Assembly: GCF_002973525.1 (NCBI RefSeq)
Contig: NZ_PVEN01000004.1
Span: 62,001 to 126,000, forward strand
DNA: 64,000 bases
Source: Paraburkholderia sp. BL21I4N1
Lineage (GTDB): Bacteria; Pseudomonadota; Gammaproteobacteria; Burkholderiales; Burkholderiaceae
Reading direction: 5' to 3'
A program made the position numbers and the translations under genes. Shown here piece after piece: positions 44,388 through 53,782 of the stretch. Below the pieces are notes generated by a model. It was not told the origin of the DNA. It saw only the letters and a list, made by a program, of their open reading frames with translations, and searched no databases. Position 1 is the stretch's first letter; each line of letters begins with the position of its first letter.

Positions 44388-45596
44388 CTACTTACGGGCT
44401 GCCGAGCTACGACGCGCGGGCATCTCGGACTCGGCACGATTGCGCGGCGTGCCGGACCTCGCGGGATTCGCGGCAGTGCGCCGGAATACCACGCCGCCTG
44501 TTGCGGTCGCGGCGTTGCGCTGATGTTGACCATTATCCGCCACTTTCAGACGAGATGGCGGCGGTGGAGCGAACAGCGGCGCGAGCTTTGCAATGACCTG
44601 CCCGATGGCTTCGTGCAACAAGTCCGCATTGAACCAGTCAGCGTCCGGCAACTGATTGAGCTTGCGGTCAAACCGGCGGCGCTCATTCGGATCAAGCGCC
44701 CGCAACGCACGGGGAATGCCATCGTTGCGCGCATTGGCAATAAACAGGCGACCGAGCAAATCGTTAAACGGCTCGGCATCGACCGGCAGATGCAGGATAC
44801 GCACATCCTTGAAGCACGACGCGAATTCGGCAATGCGCAAAACAGGAATGGCATCCTTGGGCTTGCACTTGTTACGCACTTCGAGCCGCCAGCGCTCCGG
44901 CATCTCCATTTCTTGCTTCAGCTTGCTGACCTCGATGTCCCACTTGTCGTCCGAAGCAAGCGCCGCGAGAATCCGGTTGGCACGCGGCCCCAGCTCGCGG
45001 TGCAGCACTTCGGCTGCCTTGTTGTAGATCGCAAGCCGACGGTCCGAGTTGAGCACGCCGATATAGAGCGAGCCGAGAATACCCTCACCATCGAAGTCAT
45101 ACATGACCTTCGCACCGCTGCGCTTGCCCTTCACGTCAACCAGAGTGCCTTGCAACGGGTTGATGTCGGTATCGATGTTGACGTGCAGCTCCGAGACGAA
45201 TGCGTGCGACAGGATGCGGTGCGCGTCGTAGCCGAACAGGAAGCGGAGGAAACCAGTAAGGTTATTGATGGCTGCCTCCCCCTTGCGCAGGTACGGATTG
45301 GGGTTGAATTCGAAAGTCGCCGCCCACGGATAAGTAGCCATATTCGGCTGGCATTCGATTAGCACATACTCACCGCCGACCCGCACAGACATGCGCTGCC
45401 GAAATGCCTGGCGCTGCGACGAGCGACGATGAGTGCCACGCCGGTGCGCGAGCAACTCGAACTTTTCCTGCAAGAGGGCCGTAAAAGAATCGTCAACATT
45501 CTCAGACCGGATGCAGCACTTCAATTTGTCGATGCCGATTTCGACGATGTGGTCGAGAGGGCAAAGGGTGGATTCTTTCAGTGTGTCATTAGCCAT
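44388..45596 (-). CDS. Rolling-circle replication initiator-like protein (Rep_trans type)
   Basis: 402 residues from the ATG at 45596. The middle has SELHVNIDTD, LYIGVLNSDRRLAIYNKAAEV and WRLEVRNKC, which match in order the Rep_trans family (plasmid RepC/RepD type and the ICE relaxase NicK), with a candidate catalytic Tyr in IYNK. The C-terminal 60 residues are disordered and basic. It would nick a double-strand origin and start replication or transfer of the excised element. It follows a winged-helix protein gene and belongs to the core block with alpA and the integrase. Confidence 0.65.
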   Translation of the reverse strand: MANDTLKESTLCPLDHIVEIGIDKLKCCIRSENVDDSFTALLQEKFELLAHRRGTHRRSSQRQAFRQRMSVRVGGEYVLIECQPNMATYPWAATFEFNPNPYLRKGEAAINNLTGFLRFLFGYDAHRILSHAFVSELHVNIDTDINPLQGTLVDVKGKRSGAKVMYDFDGEGILGSLYIGVLNSDRRLAIYNKAAEVLHRELGPRANRILAALASDDKWDIEVSKLKQEMEMPERWRLEVRNKCKPKDAIPVLRIAEFASCFKDVRILHLPVDAEPFNDLLGRLFIANARNDGIPRALRALDPNERRRFDRKLNQLPDADWFNADLLHEAIGQVIAKLAPLFAPPPPSRLKVADNGQHQRNAATATGGVVFRRTAANPARSGTPRNRAESEMPARRSSAARK

Positions 45597-46148
45597 ACAT
45601 GGAAACGTCCAATAGGTTGATCGGGATGACCTGGATGAAGGCGGGTTGGGAACAGGAAACCGGGCTGGCTCGATCATTTACAACATTTCGAAAATCGATC
45701 GTGCTGGCTGGTGACTACGTGCCTGTGCAGTCCGCTGTGCATTACTTCATGGAGTACATCTCTCTATGTTTAGTATTAGTTATAATAATCGCGCAATTCT
45801 CGGGGTCCGGACATGCAAAATCCCCTTGGAAACAGGGCTATTCGCTAAATGAAGGCGCATGTTCGATCCGAAACGATGCCATTTCTGGTCGACTTTCTCC
45901 GCTAGCCCATGCCGCTGCTTCTATCAGGCTGATTCGTGCTGGCACCCCTGTTTTTAAGGGTATTTTGGCGAATTCAGCGAGTTGACAGAGACTTGCACGT
46001 GGTCGACTTTCTTCGCGAGGGTGTCCGTCAACCGAAGCTAGTCGCAGAGGTGAAAAATCGATCGTTAAGGCTGCTCGCGCTGTGAAAGCGCGGCTGTTGC
46101 GTCGGAATCGGTACGCCCGGATTCTTGCGCAACAACCGCACCACTAAA
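45597..46148. other. Gap upstream of rep, candidate origin/promoter region
   Basis: 550 bases with an AT-rich patch near 45760-45810 (TTTAGTATTAGTTATAATAA) and an ACCCC-TGTTTTTA-AGGGT hairpin near 45945. A rightward 128-codon frame over it does not look like a gene. A place for promoter or nick site of the rep gene. Confidence 0.35.
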
Positions 46149-47306
46149 TTACGGCAAGGTCTTCGACGAGAGAGAGTTGGTGCAGTTAGTCATCGGCGGT
46201 GCTTTCGCAGCATGACCCGAGTCGCCAGTCTTCGGCGAGTGCGGCGTGTTTGTCGCCTCGCCCGCAACGCCAGCATCCGGAGACTTAAGCGGCCAGACTT
46301 CGTCGAGGTTGTACAAAGTCGCCCAGCGATTGCGCGAACCTTTCGGCGGTTTCATGCCCACCTCATTGTTGGGCGGAACCAGCAGATCGTCGAGCCCACG
46401 CGACACGTTCGACTTGTTGCGGCCGACGAGCGCTGCGATCTGTTCGATCTTCGCCTCCTTGTTACGCGCGCACCACGCAAAACGGATGATCGCGCGGTCC
46501 GCGATGAACGGCTCGGAGCGGTAGGTATAAGTGCCACCCGAATCGACGAACGCTTCGATCATCACGCGGCCGATGCCCAGTGCGTGATGGTCTACGAGAG
46601 ACACGTTCGTGAACACGATCGCTGTCTGTGCACCCGGGCCGGGCTCGCACTTGGTGATCTCCACGAACTCTCCGGCGTACGCACGCAGCCAGCTCGTGTC
46701 CTGCTTTTTAGTGCATACCACGAAGATGACGACGAACGCGTCTGCCTGTTCCACCGCCGCGTTGAGGTGAGCAAGCACGCCGGTCGCCTCGTCGCGCTTC
46801 AAGTTTTTATATTCGACGTAAGCGACGACGCACGTCCCCGGCTTCAGGTATTCCTTCAGGATGTGTGCGCCCTCGGGACAGAACGGATCGAAACTGTTGC
46901 AGTGGCCGATCCGCGCTGTTTGGAGTTGCGCTTGGACGTCCTTGGGAGTGAAAGTCTTCACTGCCTCTGAAACGCGCGAGCCGGACGGCGACAGGATCGT
47001 GATCGCGGACACAGGAGTGACCGACAAGTCTGCGATGATGCGGTCACGAACGATGCCGTCAGCTGTGGCGGCGATCGACATCGCCAGCAAAGCCGGATCG
47101 TTCATGGTCGCGACGACCACACGCTTTGCCGACTTCATGCTCGTGCGAATCTTCGTTGCAGGTAGTTCGGCTGCCTGCACGACAACGGCGACGCCAGGTT
47201 CGCGTGCGCGGTTGGGTGCGTTCGAGTCCGAGCCCATTGCTTTCGGCGTGCTACTGGCGTGTATCGTGTCGGTTTTTTTCTGCGACGGATCGTTATAATT
47301 AGCCAT
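46149..47306 (-). CDS. Element-core protein with C-terminal winged helix
   Basis: 385 residues. After a disordered start, residues about 55-250 look like an alpha/beta nucleotide-binding or RecA-like fold without a clean Walker A (KSAKRVVVATMNDPALLAMS). Near 300, KEAKIEQIAALVGRNKSNVSRGLDDLL is a helix-turn-helix. The C-terminus is disordered. It is overlapped by alpA (8 bp) and followed by rep, so it may control replication or rep expression. Family not recognised. Confidence 0.55.
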   Translation of the reverse strand: MANYNDPSQKKTDTIHASSTPKAMGSDSNAPNRAREPGVAVVVQAAELPATKIRTSMKSAKRVVVATMNDPALLAMSIAATADGIVRDRIIADLSVTPVSAITILSPSGSRVSEAVKTFTPKDVQAQLQTARIGHCNSFDPFCPEGAHILKEYLKPGTCVVAYVEYKNLKRDEATGVLAHLNAAVEQADAFVVIFVVCTKKQDTSWLRAYAGEFVEITKCEPGPGAQTAIVFTNVSLVDHHALGIGRVMIEAFVDSGGTYTYRSEPFIADRAIIRFAWCARNKEAKIEQIAALVGRNKSNVSRGLDDLLVPPNNEVGMKPPKGSRNRWATLYNLDEVWPLKSPDAGVAGEATNTPHSPKTGDSGHAAKAPPMTNCTNSLSSKTLP

Positions 47307-47559
47307 GATTGGCCTCGGTCTTCAATTTCGTAATGCATTCCTCAATTTCGGCGAGAACCCAGCCACGCGCACGCTTGGAAAGCGCGACGGGACGCGGCAG
47401 CTTCCCCGCCTTGATCAATTCATAGATGGTCGTGCGACCGACAGGGTAAATGCGCTGGAGATCGGGCATACGGATGACGCGCGGAAGCGACGCTGTAGCC
47501 GTGTCCACTGGCGCAGCAGCGTCAGACGACACCGCTTCGGGGGGAAAGCTCTTCTTCAT
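47299..47559 (-). CDS. AlpA-family transcriptional regulator
   Basis: 86 residues from the ATG at 47559, with TTGGAG at proper distance. The core RMPDLQRIYPVGRTTIYELIKAGKLPRPVALSKRARGW is the AlpA/phage excisionase-like helix-turn-helix. In P4-type elements AlpA switches on the integrase and excision. It overlaps the next gene by 8 bp. Confidence 0.9.
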   Translation of the reverse strand: MKKSFPPEAVSSDAAAPVDTATASLPRVIRMPDLQRIYPVGRTTIYELIKAGKLPRPVALSKRARGWVLAEIEECITKLKTEANHG

Positions 47560-47737
47560 CGAAAACTCCAAGTCGTTTAACGGAACATCGTGGGACGCCT
47601 ATGAACATCCAGCGTCTGAACGCAGTTTCGTTGGGCGCGTAGACTCGTAACGGAAAATTCTGGTCGCAATATAATTTTCCGATTGCGCGGAGTTATCCGA
47701 ACTCACCGCAAGCCCACTTCACGATGGAGAAGGCAGC

Positions 47738-48502
47738 ATGCCCATGAAAGACAATGTGACTACCTGGGTCGGTTCTTGGCACGAACAAAACTTCGATCTG
47801 CTGGCTCCGGATTTGCAACAGAAAATTCTCTCAGAACACGAGCGACTACGACTAGCAAGTGAAGCGGAGCAACGCGCACGCGAGGCGTCGCTGGACAGGC
47901 TGGTAGCATCGGTTGACGTCGTCACGTCAACTGCCATACCCGTCCAACACTTCTACACACTTGACCGGGCGGTCGACATCACGGCTCGATCGATTATCCA
48001 TGCGCTGCACGATATACCGCCGAGTGAAGCGCACACCTCCGAATACTGGGCTGACACTCTTGCAAAACACCAAGTCCGTCTTCGCGCGTTGGTCGAGCTT
48101 GGTCGATTGGCTGTGTTCGACGTCCGTACAGCGGGTACCTGCGTGTTCGAGCACGGTCTACCCGATTGGGCAAAGTGCTCCAATCTCGGTCTCACGCGGT
48201 CCGGGGTGGTCGACTTCGCACGCTGTCAAGGTGTAGAAATCTGCGAAGTTGAGAGACCCGAGCGGGTCAGCACAAAAAAGCAAAGGACAATGCTTAAGGT
48301 GATCGCGGCGTTGATCCACTTGCGCAATCAACCCAAGAGTCATCTGGCGATTGCTAAGGAAATAGAGAATTGGACGGAGTCGATTGAGGATGGGGCAGTT
48401 ACCGCAAGAACTGTGACCAGCTACATCAAGGAAATTGAAGATGCTCTCGGCCTCACGCGGCAGAAACTTGGTCTGTCCGGGCGAGAAGACGCATCGGACT
48501 GA
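47738..48502 (+). CDS. Hypothetical protein, helical with possible C-terminal helix-turn-helix
   Basis: 254 residues, divergent from alpA. The start is helical and charged; near 195-240 it has LAIAKEIENWTES and VTARTVTSYIKEIEDALGLTRQKLG, which resembles a winged helix. It is convergent with the integrase. No family recognised. It may regulate the core block. Confidence 0.5.
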   Translation: MPMKDNVTTWVGSWHEQNFDLLAPDLQQKILSEHERLRLASEAEQRAREASLDRLVASVDVVTSTAIPVQHFYTLDRAVDITARSIIHALHDIPPSEAHTSEYWADTLAKHQVRLRALVELGRLAVFDVRTAGTCVFEHGLPDWAKCSNLGLTRSGVVDFARCQGVEICEVERPERVSTKKQRTMLKVIAALIHLRNQPKSHLAIAKEIENWTESIEDGAVTARTVTSYIKEIEDALGLTRQKLGLSGREDASD

Positions 48503-48556
48503 AAGCGACACAGGCCTAGAGCTTCTAGTGATAACCGTTTCTTTGCGTGGACTGTA

Positions 48557-49930
48557 TTAGAGGTTCTCCGCTGGAGCACTATCGTGAGCTTCGCCACTGG
48601 ACAAGATGGCAAGCCGTTCGCCCAGCAATCGCCATGCGTCTTCCATTTCGTTCGCATAGTCATGTTGCAAATAGACCCGATCGAGCTTGTCGCTGCGAGC
48701 GTGATTCAGGCAGCGGTGCACGATACTTTCGGGAACGCCAAGGCTTTGCATCAGGGTTCCGCATGTGCGTCGCAAGTCATGGCACTTCCACTGCCCTCCG
48801 TCCAACGCGAGCGCATCGACACGTTCTGTCCGCCCGGGCAGCGCCTTGCCGTCAACTCGCTGACGATCGGCGATTGCCTTTCCAACGGTCTGGTTGTTAA
48901 GGGGCGCGGTGCGATCCCGATTTGACGGAAAAACCCAGTCGCCGCGCAAGTCTTCCGATAGTTTTTCGCGCCATGCCCAAAGCGCCGCAAAATGCGTTTG
49001 CGCAAAGTCCGACATTTGCACACTAAGTGCAACCCCTGACTTTGTGTTTTCCGCAGGGATGTACCAAGACTTATTATCCAGATCAACTTGCGACCACCTG
49101 GTCGCAACCGTCTCGCCTACGCGCGTTCCGATTGAAAGCATGATCCAAATCGCCGAACGGATCACAAGCGAAAGATCGGCTTTCGGCAGCAATCCAGCAA
49201 GTGCACGGATTTCATCCTCGCTCAACACTCTGTCACGCTCGTTGTCGCGAACGGGATCATAGCCGCCGCTCACGATATCTTCCGCTCGAATTGCCAAGAT
49301 ATCGCTACTCGCAAGCAGACGTTTCCACGGTTGGTTCTGGTCACCCCACCGAAACATCTGCTTTAGGTCGACTAACAGCGCCGTTGCCTGCCGGTTTGCG
49401 CCACCATCCGCGATTTCAGTAAGGATCGGCCTCACATCCACAGCGTACAACTGCGCAAGAAGTTTGCCGCCGATTTTGCTCTTTACGAACTTCGAGAATG
49501 TCCTAGCGACTTCCGCCCCACCGTCTTTTCGGCCACGCTTGCCCCGCTTCGTTGCGATGGTTGGGAACCACGCGTCATACAAGTCCTGCACAGTCATGGC
49601 ATCAGCTCGTTGCTGCTCGCGCTGACGGCGATGCCCTTCCAATTCATCTCTAACTTTCTGCTGGTGGTCCACGCCACTTCGCGCGAGCGCGCGAATAGCG
49701 GCGGCCTCATGCCGAGCATCAGCAAGCGACAAATGAGCGGCGTTGGTGTTGGAGCCGTATCGACGTGGCAGCGTCACTGTAGTCTCCTTGCCGTCGGCCG
49801 TGTACTTGACCTGCCACGTTTTCGCCCCATCTGTCGCAACCCGCAGGCGGAGCCCGTCACCGTCCGACAAGAAGTAAGCCTTATCCTTACTTTTTGCCAA
49901 CTCAATTGCCCTGACTGTAAGATTTCCCAT
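48557..49930 (-). CDS. int: P4-type tyrosine integrase
   Basis: 457 residues. N-terminal arm-binding and DUF4102-like part (FLSDGDGLRLRVATDGAKTWQ), a core-binding region, and the catalytic domain with GTRVGE (Arg), HDLRRT (His/Arg), LNHARS (His) and YLQHDY (Tyr). Its start lies 170 bp from the right tRNA-Pro repeat, consistent with attP location, so it is the likely integrase for this island. Complete and apparently active. Confidence 0.95.
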   Translation of the reverse strand: MGNLTVRAIELAKSKDKAYFLSDGDGLRLRVATDGAKTWQVKYTADGKETTVTLPRRYGSNTNAAHLSLADARHEAAAIRALARSGVDHQQKVRDELEGHRRQREQQRADAMTVQDLYDAWFPTIATKRGKRGRKDGGAEVARTFSKFVKSKIGGKLLAQLYAVDVRPILTEIADGGANRQATALLVDLKQMFRWGDQNQPWKRLLASSDILAIRAEDIVSGGYDPVRDNERDRVLSEDEIRALAGLLPKADLSLVIRSAIWIMLSIGTRVGETVATRWSQVDLDNKSWYIPAENTKSGVALSVQMSDFAQTHFAALWAWREKLSEDLRGDWVFPSNRDRTAPLNNQTVGKAIADRQRVDGKALPGRTERVDALALDGGQWKCHDLRRTCGTLMQSLGVPESIVHRCLNHARSDKLDRVYLQHDYANEMEDAWRLLGERLAILSSGEAHDSAPAENL

Positions 49931-50100
49931 CGCTCTATCGGTAACGGCTGTTTCGTTACCGCCATGTTACCGGATATATTCAGAATTCCGGCGAACAGCG
50001 TTGGACTCTTACGAATATAAAATTCAAACATCTTATTTAATATCAATTACTTGAGAAACTTCCCCGTATCTTGCCGAACTCTGATCGATACTGCAGAAAT

Positions 50101-50149
50101 TGATTTGGGATCAGAGGGTCGAAGGTTCGAATCCTTTCGCTCCGACCAC
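50101..50149 (+). repeat. Right att site: 3' part of tRNA-Pro(UGG)
   Basis: Identical to 9756-9804 over 49 bases. The 5' half of the tRNA is absent upstream. It is followed by a chromosomal-looking terminator and the core genes. Confidence 0.92.
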
Positions 50150-50163
50150 GAAAAAGCAACACG

Positions 50164-50194
50164 AAACCCGCGTAGCCTTCGGCTTCGCGGGTTT
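50164..50194 (+). terminator. Rho-independent terminator, probably the original tRNA-Pro terminator
   Basis: AAACCCGCG pairs with CGCGGGTTT, with an inner AGCC/GGCT pairing, followed by TTGCTTTTT. Confidence 0.8.
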
Positions 50195-50443
50195 TTGCTT
50201 TTTGGGCCGCAGCTTTGCATTCGGCACATCGTCGCGCATTAAACGCGACGTTTGTTGGCGGGATGCGCGATTTCGCCGCTTCAGGTGCGTACGCCTTCAT
50301 CTGAAGCGCCTACGCTCGGAACATACCTCGGCGCTTATGCAATCCACCCGGGCCATCGCCTTGCGGCCTCACCAGCCCACGTGCGACAGTGATCGACATT
50401 TGGCGCCCCCCCACGCGCCGCAACCAGAGTCAAGGAGACACTC

Positions 50444-50902
50444 ATGGACCTGATCCTCTGGCGTCACGCCGAAGCCGAAGAATTCGCCGCCAGCGACCTC
50501 GCACGCGCGCTCACTACACGCGGCCGCAAGCAGGCGCAAAACGTCGCCAAATGGCTGCGCACCCGCCTACCCGACGACGCCTTAGTCCTCGCCAGCCCAG
50601 CCACCCGCACGATCCAAACCGCCGAGACCTTGAGCGACCAATACCGCGTAGTGCGCAAACTCGCGCCCAACTCGAGCGCCGACGACGTGCTCGACGCAGC
50701 CGGCTGGCCCAAGGGTATAGCGCAAACGGTGGTGATCGTCGGCCATCAACCGACGCTTGGCCATGTGGCCGCGCGGCTGCTCGGCAATAGCGAAGCGAGC
50801 TGGCCGCTGAAGAAAGCCGGCGTGTGGTGGATCGCGAGCCGTGAACGCGACGGCGACGATCAGGCGGTGTTGCGCGCGGCGATCACGCCCGATCTGATCT
50901 GA
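50444..50902 (+). CDS. sixA: Phosphohistidine phosphatase SixA
   Basis: 152 residues. Histidine-phosphatase core: MDLILWRHAEAE with Arg7-His8 as the phospho-acceptor, SPATRTIQTAE for the second Arg, and VIVGHQPTLGH for the second His. Removes phosphate from phospho-histidine proteins such as phosphorelay HPt domains or the nitrogen PTS. The short length is that of SixA. The first core gene right of the island; it lies about 300 bp from the repeat. Confidence 0.9.
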   Translation: MDLILWRHAEAEEFAASDLARALTTRGRKQAQNVAKWLRTRLPDDALVLASPATRTIQTAETLSDQYRVVRKLAPNSSADDVLDAAGWPKGIAQTVVIVGHQPTLGHVAARLLGNSEASWPLKKAGVWWIASRERDGDDQAVLRAAITPDLI

Positions 50903-50905
50903 CTC

Positions 50906-50934
50906 GAGCCGAGCCGAGCCGAGCCGAGCCGAGC
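50906..50934. repeat. Pentanucleotide tandem repeat (GAGCC x5 plus partial)
   Basis: Five perfect GAGCC copies and a GAGC just after the sixA stop. Prone to slippage. The rest of the 350-bp gap to olsB is not coding by appearance. Confidence 0.9.
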
Positions 50935-51250
50935 GGAAGCGCAGCAGATGGACAGCACCTGCGGCGCGCACCGCACTACCAGCAAGAACGCACACGACAG
51001 GAGGCGGCATCGCTCGCCTCACATGCACCGCATGAAGTTCATGCACCGCGCAAACCGCCTCACCCATCTCGCATCACCCTCACAGTTCGCACGAAAACAA
51101 CACTCCCCGCTCCGTCCCCGACATTACAACCCCCGCCCACACAGCTTACGGGCCGTCATCCAATCGTCATGGCATTGCCATGCGAGCGTCACCAGGCGTT
51201 ACTACATTGGCGAAAAAAGAAATCTCCCTTTTTTCGACCAGGACGCCCCA

Positions 51251-52063
51251 ATGCGAGAACTGCCGACGCCCACCCCGCCCCTGGCTTCGCTCTTCGAAAC
51301 GCGCCGTCTGCCGCGCGCCGAGGAAACGGTCACCGCCCAGCATCGCCTGCAAGTCACGTGGGCCCGTAGCGACGACGAACTGCGCGAAGCGCAGCGTCTG
51401 CGCTACCGCGTGTTCGCCGAGGAAATGGGCGCACGCCTGACGGGCCCCGCCGGTCTCGACGTCGATTCGTTCGATTCGTACTGCGACCATCTGCTGGTGC
51501 GCGACCTAGACACGCTGAAAGTAGTCGGCACGTATCGCGCGCTGCCGCCGCACCAGGCGGCGCGTATCGGCCGTCTGTATGCGGAAAGCGAATTCGACGT
51601 ATCGCGTCTGACCCACCTGCGCCCGAAGATGGTCGAAGTGGGCCGCTCGTGCGTGCATCCCGACTACCGCAGCGGCGCCGTCATCATGTCGCTGTGGGCC
51701 GGCCTCGCCGCCTACATGAAGCACAACGGCTACGAAACCATGCTCGGTTGCGCGAGCGTCGCGATGGTCGACGGCGGCCACTATGCGGCGAACCTGTATT
51801 GCGCGCTGCGCGACACCGCGATGACCGCACCGGAATATCACGCGTTCCCGCACACCCCGCTGCCGGTCGACGAATTGCGCACTGGCGCCGACGTCGCGCC
51901 GCCACCGCTCGTGAAGGGTTATCTGCGCCTCGGCGCGAAAATTTGCGGCGCACCGGCATGGGATCCCGACTTCAACTGCGCGGACTTTTTGACGCTGCTG
52001 CGTCTGTCGGAGATCAATGCGCGCTACGCCCGCCACTTCCTCGGCGACGCGGCATCGCGTTGA
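51251..52063 (+). CDS. olsB: OlsB-like L-ornithine N-alpha-acyltransferase (GNAT fold)
   Basis: 270 residues from the ATG at 51251. The region YRVFAEEMGARLTG, then FDSYCDHLLVRD, VVGTYRAL and EVGRSCVHPDYRSGAVIMSLWAGLA is the OlsB/haemolysin-like acyltransferase pattern. OlsB joins a 3-hydroxyacyl group from acyl-carrier protein to ornithine, the first step of ornithine lipid synthesis, at the membrane. Ornithine lipids replace phospholipids when phosphate is low, which fits a place beside the Pho/Pst regulon. A long upstream open frame exists but has no start signals. Confidence 0.8.
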   Translation: MRELPTPTPPLASLFETRRLPRAEETVTAQHRLQVTWARSDDELREAQRLRYRVFAEEMGARLTGPAGLDVDSFDSYCDHLLVRDLDTLKVVGTYRALPPHQAARIGRLYAESEFDVSRLTHLRPKMVEVGRSCVHPDYRSGAVIMSLWAGLAAYMKHNGYETMLGCASVAMVDGGHYAANLYCALRDTAMTAPEYHAFPHTPLPVDELRTGADVAPPPLVKGYLRLGAKICGAPAWDPDFNCADFLTLLRLSEINARYARHFLGDAASR

Positions 52064-52106
52064 ACGCAAAGGCACCGCGCGGGTAGACAAGAAAAACGAT
52101 GCACGC

Positions 52107-52136
52107 AAAAAAGCCCGGTAATTACCGGGCTTTTTT
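52107..52136. terminator. Bidirectional terminator between olsB and ppx
   Basis: AAAAAAGCCCGGTAA and TTACCGGGCTTTTTT form a perfect stem with A-run before and T-run after, serving both convergent genes. Confidence 0.95.
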
Positions 52137-52156
52137 ATTCAACGCGAGCGATTGCT

Positions 52157-53782
52157 TCAATCGCCGGTATAAACCACGCGATACGGAATGCCGACCTTTT
52201 CCCACTCGGCGGCTTCCTGAATCAGGCTGTAATCGGTCAACGGATTGTTAGCCACCCACTCGTTCGGCAAACGCACCTCGTAGCCGCTATTGACCTGCGA
52301 AACCGCAATGCCGGGCAAACCGACATCCGCACGTCGGCGGCACAACAACGCCGCGAGTCGCAGGCAGAAAAGCAGCGGCCATTCCACTTCGCGAGTTTGC
52401 GACAACTTGCCGAGCTTGCCCGCGTGCCCCAGCACGAGTGCGGCAAGCCGCGCCTGATCGGTGCGCGAAAAGCCCGGCATATCGGCGTTGCTGGCGATAT
52501 AAGCCGAATGCTTGTGATAGGCGCTATGCGAAATCGACAAACCGATTTCATGCAACGCCGCCGCCCAACTGAGGAACATGCGGTTTTCCGCGCGACGCTC
52601 TTCATCGGGTTCCACGAACTGATCGTAGAAACGCACCGCGAGTTCGCCGATGCGCCCCGCCTGTGCACGATCCACGCCATAGCGGCGCATGAAGCCTTCC
52701 GCCGTCACCGTGCGCATGTCTTCGTGCTGCGAGCGGCCCAGCAGGTCGTACAGCACGCCCAGACGCAATGCGCCGTCGGTCGTATCGACGTAATCGACGC
52801 CGAGCTCGTCGAACACCGCGATCATGATCGACAAACCGCCTGCCAGCACCGGAATACGATCGCCCTTCAACGCGACCAGCTTCAGGCGATTGACGTTCTC
52901 CGCCTTGATCAACGCGCGCTTGAGCCGTTCGAGACCACCGCGCGTAATACCGTGCGTGACGCCCGGATCGTTGAAGCCGTTCGCCTCGACCAGTTCGGCC
53001 AACGCGCGCGCCGTGCCCGACGATCCGATCGCCTGTTCCCAGCCGGTTTTCTTGTACTCGGCGGAAATGATCTGGATTTCGCGGCCCGCGGCGAGTTCGG
53101 CCTGGCGCATCGTGTATTCGTCGACGTTGCCGGCCGGGAAAAACGCGCGGCTATGGCTCACGCAGCCGATGTACAGACTCTCCATCTTGATCGGCGTGTA
53201 ATGCGAGCCGATGATGAATTCCGTCGAGCCGCCGCCGATATCGACCACCAGCCGTTTGCCCGCGCTAGCCGGCACGGAGTGTGCTGCACCGGCATAAATC
53301 AGACGTGCTTCTTCACGCCCGGCGATCACTTCGATCGGAAACCCGAGTGCGGCTTGCGCCTCGCCGAGAAATTCGCCGGCGTTCTTGGCGATGCGCAGTG
53401 TATTGGTGGCGACCGCGCGAACGTGATCGGGATGAAAGTCGCGCAGGCGTTCGCCAAAGCGCTTGAGCGCGTCCCAGCCCCGCACTTGCGAGGCACGATC
53501 GAGCATCTTGTCGCGCGACAGGCCGGCTGCGAGGCGCACCGGTTCGCGCAATGCATCGACCTGATAAATCTGGCTGCCCGCGTCGGTTTCCTCGACCCGG
53601 CCCACGATCAGGCGAAAGCTGTTCGAGCCAAGGTCAACGGCGGCGAGGAGTTGGGGCGTTGTGACCATCGAGTAAGCGGACTCCATGCGCGCGAGCGCGG
53701 CGGCGGTGGACGCCGAAGTGGGCGTATGTCCACCCGATGCCTTGGGCGTCTTATGGCCGGCCGCGCTGTTCAAAGACGCCAT
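52157..53782 (-). CDS. ppx: Exopolyphosphatase Ppx
   Basis: 541 residues from 53782; the family-like part begins at MVTTPQLLAAVDLGSNSFRL, where an internal start at 53668 would give 503 residues, nearer the family's usual length. ASKHA-type nucleotide-binding motifs are AVDLGSNSFRLIVG and VVDIGGGSTEFIIG, with RVPVLAGG-like phrase (RIPVLAGGLSIM) later. It splits the terminal phosphate from polyphosphate chains. It is divergent from ppk, its biosynthetic counterpart; promoters for both must lie in 53783-53984. Confidence 0.92.
   Translation of the reverse strand: MASLNSAAGHKTPKASGGHTPTSASTAAALARMESAYSMVTTPQLLAAVDLGSNSFRLIVGRVEETDAGSQIYQVDALREPVRLAAGLSRDKMLDRASQVRGWDALKRFGERLRDFHPDHVRAVATNTLRIAKNAGEFLGEAQAALGFPIEVIAGREEARLIYAGAAHSVPASAGKRLVVDIGGGSTEFIIGSHYTPIKMESLYIGCVSHSRAFFPAGNVDEYTMRQAELAAGREIQIISAEYKKTGWEQAIGSSGTARALAELVEANGFNDPGVTHGITRGGLERLKRALIKAENVNRLKLVALKGDRIPVLAGGLSIMIAVFDELGVDYVDTTDGALRLGVLYDLLGRSQHEDMRTVTAEGFMRRYGVDRAQAGRIGELAVRFYDQFVEPDEERRAENRMFLSWAAALHEIGLSISHSAYHKHSAYIASNADMPGFSRTDQARLAALVLGHAGKLGKLSQTREVEWPLLFCLRLAALLCRRRADVGLPGIAVSQVNSGYEVRLPNEWVANNPLTDYSLIQEAAEWEKVGIPYRVVYTGD

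Larger units (their letters stand above)
9756..50149. mobile_element. Genomic island inserted at the 3' end of tRNA-Pro
   Basis: Bounded by a perfect 49-bp direct repeat (9756-9804 and 50101-50149). A tyrosine integrase gene starts about 170 bp inside the right repeat, preceded by AlpA, a winged-helix protein and a Rep_trans-like initiator. Cargo in between is mosaic and includes type VI secretion genes, defence-like genes, a transposase and gene fragments. No conjugation genes were seen, so it may be a mobilisable or satellite-type element rather than a self-transferring one. Confidence 0.88.

Noticed and set aside
44208..45362. A 384-codon plus-strand frame opposite the rep gene
   Set aside because: Arg-rich shadow of the Rep_trans-like gene, which has family motifs on the other strand.
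45599..45985. A 128-codon plus-strand gene upstream of rep
   Set aside because: No ribosome site, mixed composition, and it overlaps the start region of rep; more likely promoter or origin DNA.
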